Part shown: in pieces, positions 27,608 through 36,694 of the stretch
How positions within the stretch are numbered: position 1 is the first letter of the stretch
How the letters are laid out: each line of letters opens with the position of its first letter
Source: Thermotogota bacterium
Lineage (GTDB): Bacteria > Thermotogota > Thermotogae > Thermotogales > DSM-5069
NCBI GenBank assembly: GCA_029551145.1
Contig: JAKPGA010000031.1
Location: forward strand, 1-64,000
Length of the DNA: 64,000 bases
Reading direction: 5' to 3'
Notes under the pieces: generated by a model
Database searches by the model: none
What the model was told of the DNA's origin: nothing
Seen by the model: the letters and a program-made list of their open reading frames with translations, nothing else
Position numbers and translations under genes: made by a program

Positions 27608-28809
27608 ATGTTGATCTTGCTTGCTTTCGCAAGTGGTTTTGTCATGGCCTTTGCTATAGGTGCCAACGATGTCGCGAATTCCATGGCCACTGCAGTTGGA
27701 GCAAAGGCCATAACTCCCAGACAGGCTGTTATAATAGCCTCCTTCTTGGAATTTTTGGGTGCCGTTCTCTTTGGTTCTCACGTCACTTCAACCATCACCA
27801 AAGGCATCCTGAAAGCAGAGTTCATAACAAAGCCCGATGTTCTCATCGCGGGAGCATTTGCAGCTTTGATTTCTTCATCGATCTGGATCTTGGCCGCAAC
27901 TATCTGGGGGATGCCCGTTTCAACAACTCACTCGATCGTCGGTGGTATGGCAGGTTTTGGGATTGCTGCGGCTGGTTGGAACGCAGTAAACTGGAAGGTG
28001 ATGATTTCTATAATTTCGAGTTGGGTACTCTCACCGTTGGCTGGTGGGTTGCTTGCTTATTTGGTTTTCAAAACGTTGTCGCTTTTCGTTCTCAGAAGAC
28101 CCTCGCCGGCAAAGGCTGTAAAAAAGGCAGGACCGGTTATAGTATGGATCACTCTTTTCATTATTGTGTATTTGTTCACAACGAAAACACTCAAGACCAG
28201 CCAAAGAACCTCTGTAACCACTGCCTTTGTTATTGCAACGATCGCGGCAGTCATCGGGTATCTAACTTTGCAGAGGTACTACAGGGTCAGAACGAAGGAC
28301 TACGAAATGGTGAGAATGTTTTCAAGCGCCTTCAAATCATGACGAGTTGTTATGTAAGCTTCTCACATGGTGCAAACGATGTTGCAAATGCTGTAGGACC
28401 AATCGCTGTGATCTACTGGGTAATCAAAACAGGCGCCATTTCTTCAAAGGTCGAGGTTCCAATTTGGGTTCTGATACTTGGTGGTTTCGGGATTTCTTTG
28501 GGAGTCTTATTGCTTGGCTATAGAGTAATGAAGACGATCGGTGGAGAGATAACAGAGCTGAACAACACTCGAGGTTTTTGCATTGATTTTTCAACTGCTT
28601 CCACCGTATTGGTTTCATCGGTGCTTGGTTTACCTGTTTCAACTACACACATAGTGGTGGGGTCTGTTGTAGGTGTTGGCATGGCGAGAGGTGTCGAAGT
28701 TGTGAACGTCGGGGTATTGAAAAATGTTGTACTCTCATGGCTCGCTACGGTTCCGCTTGCCGCTGGTTTGTCGGCACTTTTGTTCAAAGTTCTCATCGGT
28801 ATTATTTGA
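27608..28809 (+). pseudogene. pit: PiT-family inorganic phosphate transporter, frame broken near 28320
   Basis: Two consecutive frames together make one PiT protein of about 400 residues. Part 1 (27608-28342, 244 residues) has the first signature GANDVANSMATAVGA and MPVSTTHSIVGG. Part 2 carries the second PHO4 repeat, SHGANDVANAVGP and LPVSTTHIVVGS, to 28809. Continuity demands a -1 shift around 28311-28322, where a run of four Ts (28319-28322) would read in frame if it had five. Alternatively part 2 starts on its own at ATG 28339, overlapping the part 1 stop by ATGA (156 residues), though no Shine-Dalgarno site precedes it. Sequencing error, inactivation, or a coupled split gene are all open. 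The upstream DUF47 gene is intact. Confidence 0.8.
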
Positions 28810-29122
28810 ACTTTAACCTGAGAATCAAGGCCTGAATGAGACCTACTAAACCCATCACGATGATGAGTAAATGAGCTGTTGAAAACTCTAAATGGGGTAA
28901 GTTATTTGTGATCGCAAAGATCATCGAGATGAAAAACATCGTTCCACCGACCATTAAGTGAGCGTCAATCCTTTGTGGATTTTTCCCCGAATCGATTATT
29001 CCAAAAAGATATATTGAACTGAAAACCAACACGCACAGTGAAAACATCCAGTCGATCTTCAAGAAGAGCGAAAAACACAAAAGTCCGACAACTGTCTCAG
29101 CAACCAAGATAACTTTCTTCAC
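28802..29122 (-). CDS. Small four-helix membrane protein of the feo operon
   Basis: 106 residues, almost entirely hydrophobic, with about four membrane helices. No family was recognised. The GTG at 29122 overlaps the feoB stop by GTGA and has GGAGGT upstream, so it is made with FeoB and could assist iron transport; that is inference from position. Its 3' end overlaps the convergent pit gene by eight bases. Confidence 0.65.
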   Translation of the reverse strand: MKKVILVAETVVGLLCFSLFLKIDWMFSLCVLVFSSIYLFGIIDSGKNPQRIDAHLMVGGTMFFISMIFAITNNLPHLEFSTAHLLIIVMGLVGLIQALILRLKFK

Positions 29123-31047
29123 ACCAGCCAACCTCCCAATAGCCTAACAAGTAACGCCAAAAGATATGCAACAGCTAAGCTGTAAATCACAGAGATTATG
29201 AGATACCTTTTCCCTATTTCGGATGATATCGAACCAAGTGTGGCAAAACAGGGTATATAAGCCATCGCAAAGACAAGAAAAGAGAGTACAGTGACAGGAT
29301 CATAAAAACTGGTTAGTGTGCTGCCCAAGGATTCTACCTTTCCAAAACCGAATAACATGCTGAGTGTGGAAACAATGACCTCCTTTGCTGCCGTTCCAAA
29401 AATAAGGGCAGTGCTCAGCCTCCAATCAAACCCCAAAGGTTTGAGTAATACCGATAAGGCCCTTCCTATTTCAGATGCAAAAGATTTCGTGGGATCACCG
29501 CTTGCTGGAAAATAAGATAGAATCCAAAGGATCACAGAAGCCAAAAAGATTATGGTACCAGCTTTCATCAGAAAGTGTTTTCCTCTGTACCAAACATAGA
29601 GTAAGAGGTTCTTAACCTTGGGCATACGATATCTTGGAAGCTCGAGTACCAGAAAGCTGGGTTCTCCCTTGAACAGGATCTTGTTTAGCAACACAGCACT
29701 CATAAGTGCTACAATTACGCTCAATAGATAAACAGAGAAAACAACCATGCCCTTTTCTTTTTCAAAGAAAACACTGGCGATCAGCAAATAGACTGGCAAT
29801 CTCGCACTGCAAGAGATGAATGGGACTGAAAGTACAGTGATAGTCCTCTCACGCTGATCTGAAATACCTCTTGTTGACATGATTGCAGGAACAGTACATC
29901 CAAAACCAAGCAGAAACGACATGAAAGATCTGCCTGAGAGTTTGAGTCTATACATGATTCTATCTACGACAAAAGCGGCCCTCGGCAAATAGCCAGATTC
30001 CTCCATGATTCCAAGTATCAAAAAGAGGGCGAAGATATTGGGCACGAAGACTAATATCGATCCCACACCTGATATTATTCCATCCGCAATGAGTGAAGAA
30101 ATGGTGTTGTTTGCGATTGACCTTCTCGCTAAATCTGAAAGAAATGTGAACAATGCTTCAATGCCGTCACAGATGGGCTGAATCGTCTGGAAGGCAAAAG
30201 TGAAAGTCATGTACATGAGCGTCAGAAAGATTGGTATTCCGATGTATTTGTGCGTGAGAACGTGGTCTAAGGCGTCACTCATTGTCATAACTTCACCAGA
30301 TGTCTTCAGTACTTCCTTCAATATCAGATCTATGTGCTTGTATCTACCCTCTGCTATCTTCTCTCTGAGTGAACCAGCAACGACCTGGGTTTGACCAATC
30401 AGCGCAACGGTCTGTGGATCACCTTCGAGATACTTAATCGCAAGCCAGCGAGCAGGAAAACTCTGCAAAGACGGTCTTGAGATGAATTCTGATTCCAGTG
30501 CTTTTATCATTTTTTCCACTTCTTCATCGAATATGAATTGGAGTTTCTTCTTATCAGATGATGAAATTCTAAGAATGGTGTCCAACAGGTCATCTATGCC
30601 TTCCCCTGTAACGGCGCTTGTGAGAACAACCGGTACGCCCGTGTGCTTTGCCAATTCTTGTCTGTCTATGTGAATCCCCTGTTTTCTGGCTTCATCTACC
30701 GCATTAACCACCAAGATTGTTTTCGTGTCCAACTCTGCAGCCTCAAGGAATAGGTAAAGCCCCTGCCTCATCGATAGCGCATCCACGATGACGAGTAAGA
30801 TATCCGGTGTTTTGTACAAGAGATACTCCCTTGCGATTTTTTCATCCATGCTGAAAGACGATAAACTGTATGTTCCCGGTAAGTCAACGAAATCTATCTT
30901 CACACCTTGCCAATTTCTAATGCCCTCTTTCACTTCGACCGTTACACCCGCCCAATTCGCGACATACTGCCTCATGCCCGTAAGTGCGTTGAAGAGGCTT
31001 GTTTTGCCCACATTTGGATTTCCACACAGTGCTACGCGCAGAGCCAC
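29119..31047 (-). CDS. feoB: Ferrous iron transport protein B
   Basis: 642 residues. The cytosolic G domain begins with GNPNVGKTSLFN (G1), DLPGTYSL (G3) and NAVDEARKQG (G4); a helical spacer follows to about 260, then a membrane domain with eight or so helices and two Gate repeats, containing RAAFVVDRIMYRLKLSGRSF and the conserved GFGCTVPAI. It imports Fe(II) into the cytoplasm. The GTG start lies behind GGAGGG, two bases after feoA. The C-terminal cytosolic tail is minimal and no feoC was seen. Confidence 0.95.
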   Translation of the reverse strand: MALRVALCGNPNVGKTSLFNALTGMRQYVANWAGVTVEVKEGIRNWQGVKIDFVDLPGTYSLSSFSMDEKIAREYLLYKTPDILLVIVDALSMRQGLYLFLEAAELDTKTILVVNAVDEARKQGIHIDRQELAKHTGVPVVLTSAVTGEGIDDLLDTILRISSSDKKKLQFIFDEEVEKMIKALESEFISRPSLQSFPARWLAIKYLEGDPQTVALIGQTQVVAGSLREKIAEGRYKHIDLILKEVLKTSGEVMTMSDALDHVLTHKYIGIPIFLTLMYMTFTFAFQTIQPICDGIEALFTFLSDLARRSIANNTISSLIADGIISGVGSILVFVPNIFALFLILGIMEESGYLPRAAFVVDRIMYRLKLSGRSFMSFLLGFGCTVPAIMSTRGISDQRERTITVLSVPFISCSARLPVYLLIASVFFEKEKGMVVFSVYLLSVIVALMSAVLLNKILFKGEPSFLVLELPRYRMPKVKNLLLYVWYRGKHFLMKAGTIIFLASVILWILSYFPASGDPTKSFASEIGRALSVLLKPLGFDWRLSTALIFGTAAKEVIVSTLSMLFGFGKVESLGSTLTSFYDPVTVLSFLVFAMAYIPCFATLGSISSEIGKRYLIISVIYSLAVAYLLALLVRLLGGWLV

Positions 31048-31048
31048 A

Positions 31049-31480
31049 TCAAACCCTCCTCAACAGTATGCGACTCGCGATGCCAAAACCCAGCTTGAAA
31101 ACACCTCTTTGTGTTTTAACTGTCATTGGACCTATTATTTGAACTGTTTTTCCTTTTTGTAAATCCATCCTGTGCATCTTCCGTTGAAATCCTACTCCAC
31201 CAAACAGTTCAACGATTGTGTAAGTACCTTCCTGCGCAGATGACAAGATTACTAAGTCATTGTCCAAAACGACCTCTATCTGGACTGCATCATCGTTGCG
31301 CAAAGTTATGAGCTTGTCCATCACAAGGTAAACTCTGGGATCTCCAAGAGGAGCATCTCTGACCACCTTCACATAAGTACCAGGGATGAAACCGAGAGAT
31401 ATGAGACGTGAGCCCACAAGAGAATCGGGGATAGATTTGACTTTGGCTGAAAGTCCAACTGGAACTTCCGAAAGAGACAC
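31049..31480 (-). CDS. feoA: FeoA-like protein with two FeoA domains
   Basis: 143 residues. Domain 1 (about 1-70) has SRLISLGFIPGTYVKVVRDAPLGDPRVY; domain 2 (about 78-143) has QRKMHRMDLQKGKTVQII and ends GIASRILLRRV. Each is an SH3-like FeoA module thought to bind the FeoB G domain. Tandem FeoA in one chain differs from the single module usual in many bacteria. The GTG start follows GGGGGTGAG. It is the first gene of the operon and lies just downstream of the iron-box-like palindrome. Confidence 0.88.
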   Translation of the reverse strand: MSLSEVPVGLSAKVKSIPDSLVGSRLISLGFIPGTYVKVVRDAPLGDPRVYLVMDKLITLRNDDAVQIEVVLDNDLVILSSAQEGTYTIVELFGGVGFQRKMHRMDLQKGKTVQIIGPMTVKTQRGVFKLGFGIASRILLRRV

Positions 31481-31492
31481 AGACTCACCCCC

Positions 31493-31515
31493 TTATTGAG
31501 ATTCATTCTCAATAA
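31493..31515 (-). promoter_or_regulatory. Palindromic operator, Fur-box-like, for feoAB
   Basis: TTATTGAGA, five bases TTCAT, then TCTCAATAA: a perfect 9-base inverted repeat. It overlaps the -10 box of the feo promoter and resembles Fur-type iron boxes of the form TTGAGAATnATTCTCAA. Binding would block transcription. The regulator is not in this window. Confidence 0.65.
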
Positions 31516-31539
31516 TATCATTCCATTGCAAAGATTCAA
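31512..31539 (-). promoter_or_regulatory. feo promoter
   Basis: Minus strand: TTGAAT at 31539-31534, 16 bases, then TATTAT at 31517-31512, the latter preceded by TG one base upstream (extended -10, TGATATTAT). The -10 overlaps the palindrome. Confidence 0.55.
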
Positions 31540-31563
31540 GTCCTACGTGTGTTAAAAGTGTAC

Positions 31564-31592
31564 TTACTTGTAAAAATCCACTGTTGTAGAAT
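31564..31592 (+). promoter_or_regulatory. Possible uvrC promoter
   Basis: TTACTT at 31564-31569 and TAGAAT at 31587-31592, 17 bases apart, 19 bases before the uvrC GTG. Confidence 0.4.
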
Positions 31593-31611
31593 TACTTGTG
31601 GAGGTGCAGAA

Positions 31612-33288
31612 GTGGACCTATCCGTTAAAGCAAAACTGGCACCCAATGAACCAGGTGTCTATATTTTCTACGGTCCCAAAGGTGAATATCTGTACATTGG
31701 AAAGGCTCGAAGACTTCGAAATAGATTGTTATCGTATTTCAGAGAGTCATACCATAGAGAAAACAAGAAAGTTGCGAGCATTGTTCAAGAGGCTTGCCAT
31801 CTTGATTTCATAGTTGTCTCAAACGAAAGGGAAGCGTTGTTGTTGGAAGCGAGCTTGATCTTCGAGCACAAACCCAAGTACAACGTCATGTTGAAAGATA
31901 CAGAGTTCTATCCATATATCGAGATAACACAAGAGGACTTCCCCACCGTTAGAATAGTGCGTAGAAGAACTCAAGATGGTCTGTACTTCGGTCCATTCAC
32001 GGATGTGAAGTTCGTCAGAGATCTCATAGATTTTCTTCAGCAGGTGTATCACTTTAGAACGTGTCAAAAAGACTTGGAGAAAAAAGCAAAGCCCTGCATG
32101 GATTTTTACATACACAGATGCGAAGGTCCATGTAATGGACAGATGAGCAAGACTGAATACGCTGAAAGATGCATAAACCCTGTTAAGGATTTTCTTTCAG
32201 GAGATGTTTCATCAACACTTGAGCTGATTGAGAACAAAATGAAAAGGCATGCACAAATGATGGATTTTGAGAACGCAGCAAAGTACAGAGATCTTCTTTT
32301 GAAATTCGAAAAGGTAATGGAGAAACAAGGGGTTGTCCTGGAACAATCCAGAAACCTGGACGTCATAGGAAGAGCAAAGGATCTTTACGTCCTCTTCAGG
32401 GTCCGTGGTGGTCATTTGCTTGCAAAACTCGTCTACGAATTAGACTCAACAGATGTCAGGGACTTTGTTTTCAACTATTACATGGTTCACAAGAATGAGA
32501 TACCACAGGCTGTCATCGTGGAAAAGAACATCGACCTTGGCATGCCCGGGTACTTTGGAAAACCAAGGGATGAGATCGAGCAAGACTTACTCAAGAAAGC
32601 TGTCGAAAACGCGAAGAATGAGCTGAGTATAAAAGGTTTGAGAAAGGATGCACTGAATTCACTGAAAAATCTTTTATCCCTTTCAAGGTATCCACAGAGA
32701 ATAGAAGGTTTTGATGTTGCACATCTGCAAGGAAAATTCACAGTGGCATCTGTCGTGACCTTCGTAGATGGCCTTCCTTTCAAGCAAGGTTACAGACATT
32801 ACAAGTTCGAGGGTGGAAAGATCGATGATTTTGGCACAATGAAGGAATTGGTCAAAAGGAGATATCCGAAACATCCGGTACCAGACTTGATATTGGTTGA
32901 CGGAGGTATTGGCCAGGTCAGAGCTGTGAAAACAGCCCTCCAAGAGCTTAACATGGACTGTGAGGTCATAGGCCTTGCAAAAGAACGTGAGACAGTCTGT
33001 ACCGAGAAGAGTGAACTCATTCTACAATTGGACAGTCCTATCCTGAGGATGTTGGTTGCCATAAGAGATGAGGCACACAGGTTCGCAAATACCTTTCATA
33101 GAAAACTGAGAACAAAAGAAGCAGTGCTTTCCGTTTTGAACGAGATACCAGGGCTGGGTCCAAAGAGGATGAAAAAGCTCGTCGAAGCTTTCAAAAGCAC
33201 TGAAGAGCTCAAAAAATCGAGTGTCGAACAGATTGCTAAGATCATCGGCAGCAGAAAGTTGGCAAGTACTATTTTGTCAAGAATATGA
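31612..33288 (+). CDS. uvrC: Excinuclease ABC subunit C
   Basis: Nuclease of nucleotide excision repair making both cuts beside a lesion. The 558 residues hold a GIY-YIG domain (EPGVYIFYGPKGEYLYIGKA), a Cys-rich linker (CQKDLEKKAKPCMDFYIHRCEGPC), a UVR region (about 195-235), the RNase H-like endonuclease domain (DVAHLQGKFTVASVV, LILVDGGIGQVRA) and C-terminal helix-hairpin-helix repeats (LNEIPGLGPKRMKKL). GTG 31612 is chosen for GGAGGTG five bases upstream; the frame is open 21 codons further. It diverges from feoA. Confidence 0.95.
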   Translation: MDLSVKAKLAPNEPGVYIFYGPKGEYLYIGKARRLRNRLLSYFRESYHRENKKVASIVQEACHLDFIVVSNEREALLLEASLIFEHKPKYNVMLKDTEFYPYIEITQEDFPTVRIVRRRTQDGLYFGPFTDVKFVRDLIDFLQQVYHFRTCQKDLEKKAKPCMDFYIHRCEGPCNGQMSKTEYAERCINPVKDFLSGDVSSTLELIENKMKRHAQMMDFENAAKYRDLLLKFEKVMEKQGVVLEQSRNLDVIGRAKDLYVLFRVRGGHLLAKLVYELDSTDVRDFVFNYYMVHKNEIPQAVIVEKNIDLGMPGYFGKPRDEIEQDLLKKAVENAKNELSIKGLRKDALNSLKNLLSLSRYPQRIEGFDVAHLQGKFTVASVVTFVDGLPFKQGYRHYKFEGGKIDDFGTMKELVKRRYPKHPVPDLILVDGGIGQVRAVKTALQELNMDCEVIGLAKERETVCTEKSELILQLDSPILRMLVAIRDEAHRFANTFHRKLRTKEAVLSVLNEIPGLGPKRMKKLVEAFKSTEELKKSSVEQIAKIIGSRKLASTILSRI

Positions 33289-33297
33289 GGTGATACT

Positions 33298-33750
33298 ATG
33301 AAGGTGGGACTTTACTTGATGTTGTTGCTCGGTATCCTTTGTACTGCGATAGGCCTTCTGATGATTTTAGCGTACGGCTTGATTATCTACATTTCTCCGG
33401 TTTTCAAAGACGCATTCAACTTGAGTTTTCACAGTTCGAGATGGTTTTTCTTTGTGGTAGTGCTCACGATTTGTTCTGGTATCTGCATCAGTTTCTATAG
33501 CCTTGCGAAGGCGAATGATGACAATTACATGATATTTCTGTCTTTTGCACTTATATCCAACGGTTTTTCATTGTTTGCCCAAATCTTCAGAATGATCGTT
33601 CATGGTTTTGCGTGGATGGGGGTCGAGTTGCTCGGCAAGACGGGTGATGTGAGACCTATTCAGTATCTATCGATAGGATTTCTTGCCTTCACACTTGTGA
33701 GTTTTGTTTTATGCTTGAGTGTTCTCAGAGAGGAGAGGTTGTCTCATTGA
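33298..33750 (+). CDS. Small membrane protein, unknown
   Basis: 150 residues with four clear membrane helices (about 3-30, 42-65, 73-100 and 118-143). No motif or named family recognised. ATG 33298 follows GAGGTGATACT. It lies between uvrC and tmcAL; its stop overlaps the tmcAL start by TTGA, so the three are probably cotranscribed. Confidence 0.7.
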   Translation: MKVGLYLMLLLGILCTAIGLLMILAYGLIIYISPVFKDAFNLSFHSSRWFFFVVVLTICSGICISFYSLAKANDDNYMIFLSFALISNGFSLFAQIFRMIVHGFAWMGVELLGKTGDVRPIQYLSIGFLAFTLVSFVLCLSVLREERLSH

Positions 33751-35036
33751 AGGTCTTAGGAATAGTAGTTGAGTACAATCCCTTTCACAATGGTCATTTG
33801 TACCATTTGAATCGTGCAAAAGAGATCGTGAAACCAGACTACACTGTGGCTGTTATGAGTGGAAACTTCTGTCAAAGGGGAGAACCCGCGATCATAGACA
33901 AGTTTTCAAGAGCACAGGTGGCTCTTTTGAGTGGTGTGGATGTTGTTTTCGAGCTCCCTTTTGTCTACGCTATCCAAGATGCTGGGGGCTTCGCAAAGGG
34001 AGCTGTTGGGTTGTTAGAAAGGACAAGAGTAGTAACAGACATAGTTTTTGGCAGTGAATCAGCCAATATCGATTTTCTCACCAAGATAGCCACCATAATG
34101 ATTGTACAGCCAGAACCATTTCCCAGATTGATGAAAGAAGAACTGAAAAAGGGACATTCCTTTCCCAACGCAAGAAAGTATGCGTTGCTCAAGTATTTTG
34201 AACTTACAAAAGAAATGGATCCCAAAGAAGTGCTCAAAATAGAGAAATCCAACGATATCCTCGGAGTGGAGTACATAAAGTCTTTAAAAGAGTTGAAAAG
34301 TGACATAAAAGTGCATGTGATAAAAAGAGTTGGCGCGGAAGACAAAGATGCGGATTTCAAAGGTAAGTTTTCGAGCGCAACTGCCATAAGAAAGATGATA
34401 ATAGACGGCCAGTGGGATAAGGTAACCCAAGCTGTTCCTGAAACAAGTTTAAGGATAATCTCAAGGGAATTGAATGAAGGCAGAGGCCCTGTAAGTATAC
34501 AACAGCTCGAACAGATCATACTCGCGAAGATTAGACTCATGCGACGTGAAGAACTACAAAAACTCTATGGATTCAGTGAAGGCATAGATCTGAGGTTCGT
34601 TCATTGCGCTTCAAAGTTTGGTGAGCTGGATCAGTTTCTAAGTTGCATAAAGGCCAAGAGATTTACGATGAGTAAGATAAGGCGGCTTATGCTGTATGCG
34701 TTGTTCAACATTTCTCAGGAATTCCTGTCTCAGTGTAACGAATCTGGACCTCAATATCTGAGAGTGCTTGGTTTTAGCAGCAAGGGAAGGCAACTGCTCT
34801 CGGTGATCAAAAGAAGATCGTCAATCCCAGTCCTGTCAGTGTGTTCTCTTTACAAGAAAGTACTGCAGAAGGTCTTGAAGGACAAAACCAACAGGTTCAC
34901 CGTGGATCAAGAACTCTTTGAAAAACAGTTGCTCCTTGATGTTCAATCCACATCCATACATTCACTTTTGTTTCCAAATAAATCTGAAAGATCAGCCGAC
35001 AGAGATTTTCACATACCGCCTATCATTGTTGGTTGA
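33747..35036 (+). CDS. tmcAL: tRNA(Met) cytidine acetate ligase TmcAL (YlbM-like)
   Basis: ATP-dependent enzyme that forms acetyl-AMP and acetylates C34 of elongator tRNA-Met. The nucleotidyltransferase-like start GIVVEYNPFHNGHLYHL and MSGNFCQRGEPAIIDKF match the family, as does FSSATAIRKMI. 429 residues is typical. TTG 33747 is chosen for GAGGAGAGG upstream and the usual residue before VLGIVVEYNP; it overlaps the preceding stop by four bases. Confidence 0.92.
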   Translation: MKVLGIVVEYNPFHNGHLYHLNRAKEIVKPDYTVAVMSGNFCQRGEPAIIDKFSRAQVALLSGVDVVFELPFVYAIQDAGGFAKGAVGLLERTRVVTDIVFGSESANIDFLTKIATIMIVQPEPFPRLMKEELKKGHSFPNARKYALLKYFELTKEMDPKEVLKIEKSNDILGVEYIKSLKELKSDIKVHVIKRVGAEDKDADFKGKFSSATAIRKMIIDGQWDKVTQAVPETSLRIISRELNEGRGPVSIQQLEQIILAKIRLMRREELQKLYGFSEGIDLRFVHCASKFGELDQFLSCIKAKRFTMSKIRRLMLYALFNISQEFLSQCNESGPQYLRVLGFSSKGRQLLSVIKRRSSIPVLSVCSLYKKVLQKVLKDKTNRFTVDQELFEKQLLLDVQSTSIHSLLFPNKSERSADRDFHIPPIIVG

Positions 35037-35144
35037 ACGATTAGGTGATGGACTGTGTGAGGTGGTTTGAATTATTCCTACTATTAACCTACCTAAGGGT
35101 TGAACAAAAATACTAAGGCTGGTTAGATAATTTATTAACAGTAG

Positions 35145-35150
35145 TATAAT
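35145..35150 (+). promoter_or_regulatory. -10 box of the LytS-LytT operon
   Basis: TATAAT, 17 bases before the sensor kinase ATG; it gives a leader of about 11 bases. The -35 region is weak. The 131-base gap upstream holds no gene. Confidence 0.45.
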
Positions 35151-35167
35151 TCACTCAGCTGGGCTTC

Positions 35168-36694
35168 ATGTACCTGGTGATTACTTTATTCAGCAGGATG
35201 ACTTTGCTGGGAGTCGTTATTTTCTTCTCCCTTCAATTTTACAAAACGAAAGAATCCTTTGCCAAACTCTTCGTGAGTGGTAAGCCGTTGATCTTGGGCA
35301 TTTTCGGGGGAACATTCGGTATTGTTGGTACGATACTGGGATTATCTTACAAGGGTGCGATAATAAACTACCGTGATATGGGCGTGATCATTGCCTCTTT
35401 GTACGGTGGGTTACCTGCTGCACTCCTGAGTTCTTCGATCGCATCAACGCATAGATTCCTGCTTGGCGGTCCGTCAGGATTGGCTTGTGCAATTGGTACC
35501 TTATCTGCGGGAATTTTCTCGAGTTTCTTTAGAAAACAATTTGAGCGATCCAAAAACAAAGTTGTCTTTGGCTGTCTTTTATCTGCCATTTCGGAGCTTG
35601 TTCATCTATTTGTTGCCTATCTGATCATCACACCACGTTCTTTGGCAGCAGATATAGTTTCAAATGCCCTTTTCCCAATGGTGATAACCAACGCATTTGG
35701 AGCCGCGCTCATACTGGCTCTTACTATATACACAGAAGACGCAGTCAGAGCTACGACATCACAGGTATTCAAGGTTACATTGGGAACAGTGGAAGAAGGA
35801 ATCAAATTCGTTGAAGATCCAAAACCAGATAATTTGGTGAAATTCGCCCAAAAGATATCACATGTTCTAAATGTTGACAAAGTCTTGATTAGCTTGGACA
35901 GAGATTCACAGGTAGGTGAGGACTACAGTATGACGAGGGTTTGCATACCTCTAAAGTCAAAAGACGGCACAATAGGGAATCTGATTGTTATTAACAGCGC
36001 AGAACTTCAAAAAGAACAAGTATTGATGATAAGAGAAATTGCCAAGTTCATAGAAATAATAGCACTTGCGGCAAAGGCAGTTAAAGAAGCAATACTTGCA
36101 CGTGAAGCACAGATGAGAGACTTCATGTCAAAACTTGGACCACATTTTCTGTTCAACACTCTCGCAAGTATAAGATATCTTGTTGCAACAGATGAAGATA
36201 AGGCTACTGAAATGATTGATGAGCTCTCACAATTGCTGCGGTACTACTTTGAGAAAAAGGGACCATTTGTTGCGCTCGAGGAAGAGATGAGTATGATAGA
36301 GTATTACCTTTCCATAATGAAATTGAGATTTGGAGAATCACTGAATTACGAAATAGATGTGCCTGAGAATCTTAAGCAATATCTCATACCACCAATGATA
36401 CTGCAACCGATCGTCGAAAATGCCATTGAGCATGGCGAAAAGGATGGAACAATCGCTGTAAGAATCAAGGCAAAACAGAAAGATCAATATCTTTCTATAA
36501 GGATATCCGATGAAGGTAGAGGTATGAAACCAGGATCCAAAAAAGGTGTTGGTATGATGCTTGTCGAAACAAGGCTGAAAAACGTCTATTCAAACAAAGC
36601 AAGAATAGAGTATAAGAACAAAAATGGACTAACTGTCACTATCAGTATACCAATGGAGGAATCCTATGATAAAAGTAGCTGTCTTGGAAGATGA
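35168..36694 (+). CDS. LytS/BtsS-type sensor histidine kinase
   Basis: 508 residues. Five or six N-terminal membrane helices form a 5TM-LYT sensor region (about 1-200) with PLILGIFGGTFGIVGTILG and YGGLPAALLSSSIASTHRF. A GAF-like segment (about 205-305) follows, then the His_kinase motif LGPHFLFNTLASIRYLV with the phospho-accepting His near residue 322, and an HATPase domain with IVENAIEHG and DEGRGM. Related kinases in E. coli and Bacillus sense pyruvate. It overlaps the response regulator by 29 bases, and a CstA-type carrier follows, which fits pyruvate or peptide sensing by inference. Confidence 0.9.
   Translation: MYLVITLFSRMTLLGVVIFFSLQFYKTKESFAKLFVSGKPLILGIFGGTFGIVGTILGLSYKGAIINYRDMGVIIASLYGGLPAALLSSSIASTHRFLLGGPSGLACAIGTLSAGIFSSFFRKQFERSKNKVVFGCLLSAISELVHLFVAYLIITPRSLAADIVSNALFPMVITNAFGAALILALTIYTEDAVRATTSQVFKVTLGTVEEGIKFVEDPKPDNLVKFAQKISHVLNVDKVLISLDRDSQVGEDYSMTRVCIPLKSKDGTIGNLIVINSAELQKEQVLMIREIAKFIEIIALAAKAVKEAILAREAQMRDFMSKLGPHFLFNTLASIRYLVATDEDKATEMIDELSQLLRYYFEKKGPFVALEEEMSMIEYYLSIMKLRFGESLNYEIDVPENLKQYLIPPMILQPIVENAIEHGEKDGTIAVRIKAKQKDQYLSIRISDEGRGMKPGSKKGVGMMLVETRLKNVYSNKARIEYKNKNGLTVTISIPMEESYDKSSCLGR

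Noticed and set aside
28311-28345. Programmed ribosomal frameshift in pit
   Set aside because: There is only a short T run, with no standard slippery heptamer, stop-proximal SD site or obvious stimulatory hairpin; not excluded, but mutation or sequencing error is simpler.
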